64,000 bases of DNA from assembly GCA_944392565.1 (NCBI GenBank), contig CALXWX010000001.1, positions 251,444-315,443 of the forward strand, given 5' to 3'. Source of the DNA: an uncultured Alphaproteobacteria bacterium. Its GTDB lineage: Bacteria; Pseudomonadota; Alphaproteobacteria; Rs-D84. The position numbers were made by a program, and so were the translations under genes. The stretch's first letter is position 1, and the number at the start of each line of letters is the position of its first letter. Shown one piece after another: positions 62,914 to 64,000 of the stretch. The notes beneath the pieces were generated by a model that was given only the letters and a program-made list of their open reading frames with translations, had not been told where the DNA came from and made no database searches.

Positions 62914-63297
62914 TTATTCGGCGAATGTAAAGTTTGCCAATCTGCCTTCGCATAATTTTTGACAATCACTGTTGCACAGATTTTGTACAGATTCAGATGA
63001 TTCGCCAGAAAATTCAACCGTATCAACCCATATGTTTTTGTGTGTTGCGTCCGATGCAAAGCACATACAGCGCGCCGTATATGATTCTGACCGTTTTGTT
63101 TCATCGCGAACAACGGTACCGTTTATGCTTTCATAATTTGATGCAAAACTTTTTGCGACACCAATCCCCGCGCACTGCGATGTGATTTTGATTTCGTGCG
63201 CATCTGCATCCAGTGTGCCGATATAAAACCCCACCCCGAATATCAACAGCGCGCCAACTATTCCCAAAATCCAATGCAGTGATTTATGTATGTGCAT
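62914..63297 (-). CDS. Single-pass membrane protein with a Cys-rich periplasmic domain
   Basis: 127 residues: HIHKSLHWILGIVGALLIFGVGFYIGTL (membrane helix about 9-26), then a periplasmic domain with five cysteines (QCAGIG, RCMCF, LCNSDCQKLCEGR). The last three in CNSDCQKLC could bind a metal or form disulfides. No family recognised. Same strand as nth (next gene) and ileS (upstream, 17 bp away). Confidence 0.55.
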   Translation of the reverse strand: MHIHKSLHWILGIVGALLIFGVGFYIGTLDADAHEIKITSQCAGIGVAKSFASNYESINGTVVRDETKRSESYTARCMCFASDATHKNIWVDTVEFSGESSESVQNLCNSDCQKLCEGRLANFTFAE

Positions 63298-63314
63298 AAT
63301 TTCCCCCTTTTTAT

Positions 63315-64000
63315 TTATGCTTTATCAATTTTTATCGATAAATTATACCCTTCGATTTCTGTATTATACACCCCCGCATCACTTTGCGACATATTTTTTA
63401 TTAATGCATCACGCATAATTCTGGCGCGATGTTGTTCAATTGCATTGACCAGTGCTGGGTCTGCGCTATATTCCAAATTAATTCTGTCAGATACATCCAG
63501 ACCGGCGACTTTCCGTGAATCTTGGATAAAGCGCAACGCATCGTTTGCCAATCCTTCGGCGACCAGTTCTGAATTTATCTCTGTGTCCAGAACGACCACC
63601 GCCGTATTATCTGGCAATGCCGCGCCCGTCACCCCATCGCGCACAGTCAGGCGATTTTCAAATTCATCAGAATTTAATTCATACGCGTCAACATATAACT
63701 TGTCATCGCGAATTTCGTAATTACCCTGCTTTACCGCGGGAATAATCTGCTTTAATGCGCCACCCAGACGCGCACCGATTTTTGGCGTAATCAAATATAC
63801 AAATGCATCCGCAACATCATTAATATTATCTGTAAATTCAACAGATTTAACATTTAACTCATCCCGAATAATATCGCCGTATTCTGATAAATCTGCCCCA
63901 GCCACGGTCAGTTTATTTAATGGTAAACGATTACGCAGTTTATATTGTTCGCGTAATTGTTTGCCAACCGACACAACCATTTGCACACGCCGCATATCAG
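63315..64000 (-). CDS. ileS: Isoleucyl-tRNA synthetase C-terminal part, cut by window edge
   Basis: About 228 residues of the C-terminus. MRRVQMVVSVGKQLREQYKLRNRLPLNKLTV resembles the anticodon-binding end of type-2 (eukaryote-like) IleRS, followed by a DUF5915-type tail with EGLANDALRFIQDSRKVAGLDVSDRI. The frame is open past the right edge with no start inside. Type-2 IleRS is associated with mupirocin resistance in several bacteria; that is a family remark only. Confidence 0.82.
   Translation of the reverse strand, partial: DMRRVQMVVSVGKQLREQYKLRNRLPLNKLTVAGADLSEYGDIIRDELNVKSVEFTDNINDVADAFVYLITPKIGARLGGALKQIIPAVKQGNYEIRDDKLYVDAYELNSDEFENRLTVRDGVTGAALPDNTAVVVLDTEINSELVAEGLANDALRFIQDSRKVAGLDVSDRINLEYSADPALVNAIEQHRARIMRDALIKNMSQSDAGVYNTEIEGYNLSIKIDKA

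Overview
The window is an AT-leaning (about 40% GC by eye) chromosomal segment of a Gram-negative bacterium, most likely an uncultured host-associated alphaproteobacterium. Evidence: AddB-type recombination nuclease (not RecB) beside engB and rsmI, a Lol lipoprotein exporter, LpxC/LpxK lipid A genes, an L36 of alphaproteobacterial type, a type-2 IleRS tail, scattered vir-type secretion genes as in Rickettsiales, and many short lipoproteins. I cannot fix the genus. No phage, transposase, CRISPR array or rRNA was seen. TAA and TGA behave as ordinary stops.

Layout. 0-5.5 kb: addB (cut by the left edge), engB, rsmI, divergent from an LppC-type lipoprotein; then a methyltransferase and a GNAT. 5.5-7.1 kb: cupin and HxlR regulator, then tRNA-Tyr and tRNA-Gly embedded in tRNA-derived repeats. 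7.1-13.1 kb: one long leftward operon (small protein, secretin, LolC/E, LolD, three membrane or secreted proteins, two with G-tracts at their starts). 13.1-16 kb: lipoprotein, ftsQ and an ftsA-rpe gene fusion. 16-24.7 kb: tsaE, uvrB, asmA, aspS behind a T-box leader and a tRNA-Thr, and two unknown genes. 24.8-28.4 kb: tandem-ArsR regulator, two small proteins, tRNA-Met, a candidate riboswitch, a GT8 glycosyltransferase and a PagL-like deacylase. 28.4-33 kb: ung, an HhH glycosylase, gyrB, a RusA-like gene. 33-41 kb: type IVB pilus genes (pilR, pilQ, pilP, pilO types), lpxC, lpxK, DUF374 acyltransferase. 41-47 kb: tRNA-fMet, ABC-F ATPase, lipocalin-like lipoprotein, HExxH protein, virB4, virB3. 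47.1-47.4 kb: a repeat cluster that may be oriC, then rpmJ. 47.5-57.5 kb: SufD-like, ychF, dnaG, topA, rodA, mrdA, mreD, mreC. 57.6-64 kb: rpmI, rplT, pheS, pheT, a VirB2-like pilin, nth, an unknown gene and the ileS tail at the right edge.

How it fits together: most of the window is housekeeping (replication, translation, cell wall, lipid A) in short operons with overlapping start/stop codons. The non-routine content is regulatory and structural: a T-box in an unexpected lineage, a second RNA element with mutually exclusive helices upstream of a glycosyltransferase, three tRNA genes whose 3' halves are mirrored across their terminators, recurrent leaderless promoters, G-tracts at the starts of two paralogues, and an FtsA-epimerase fusion.
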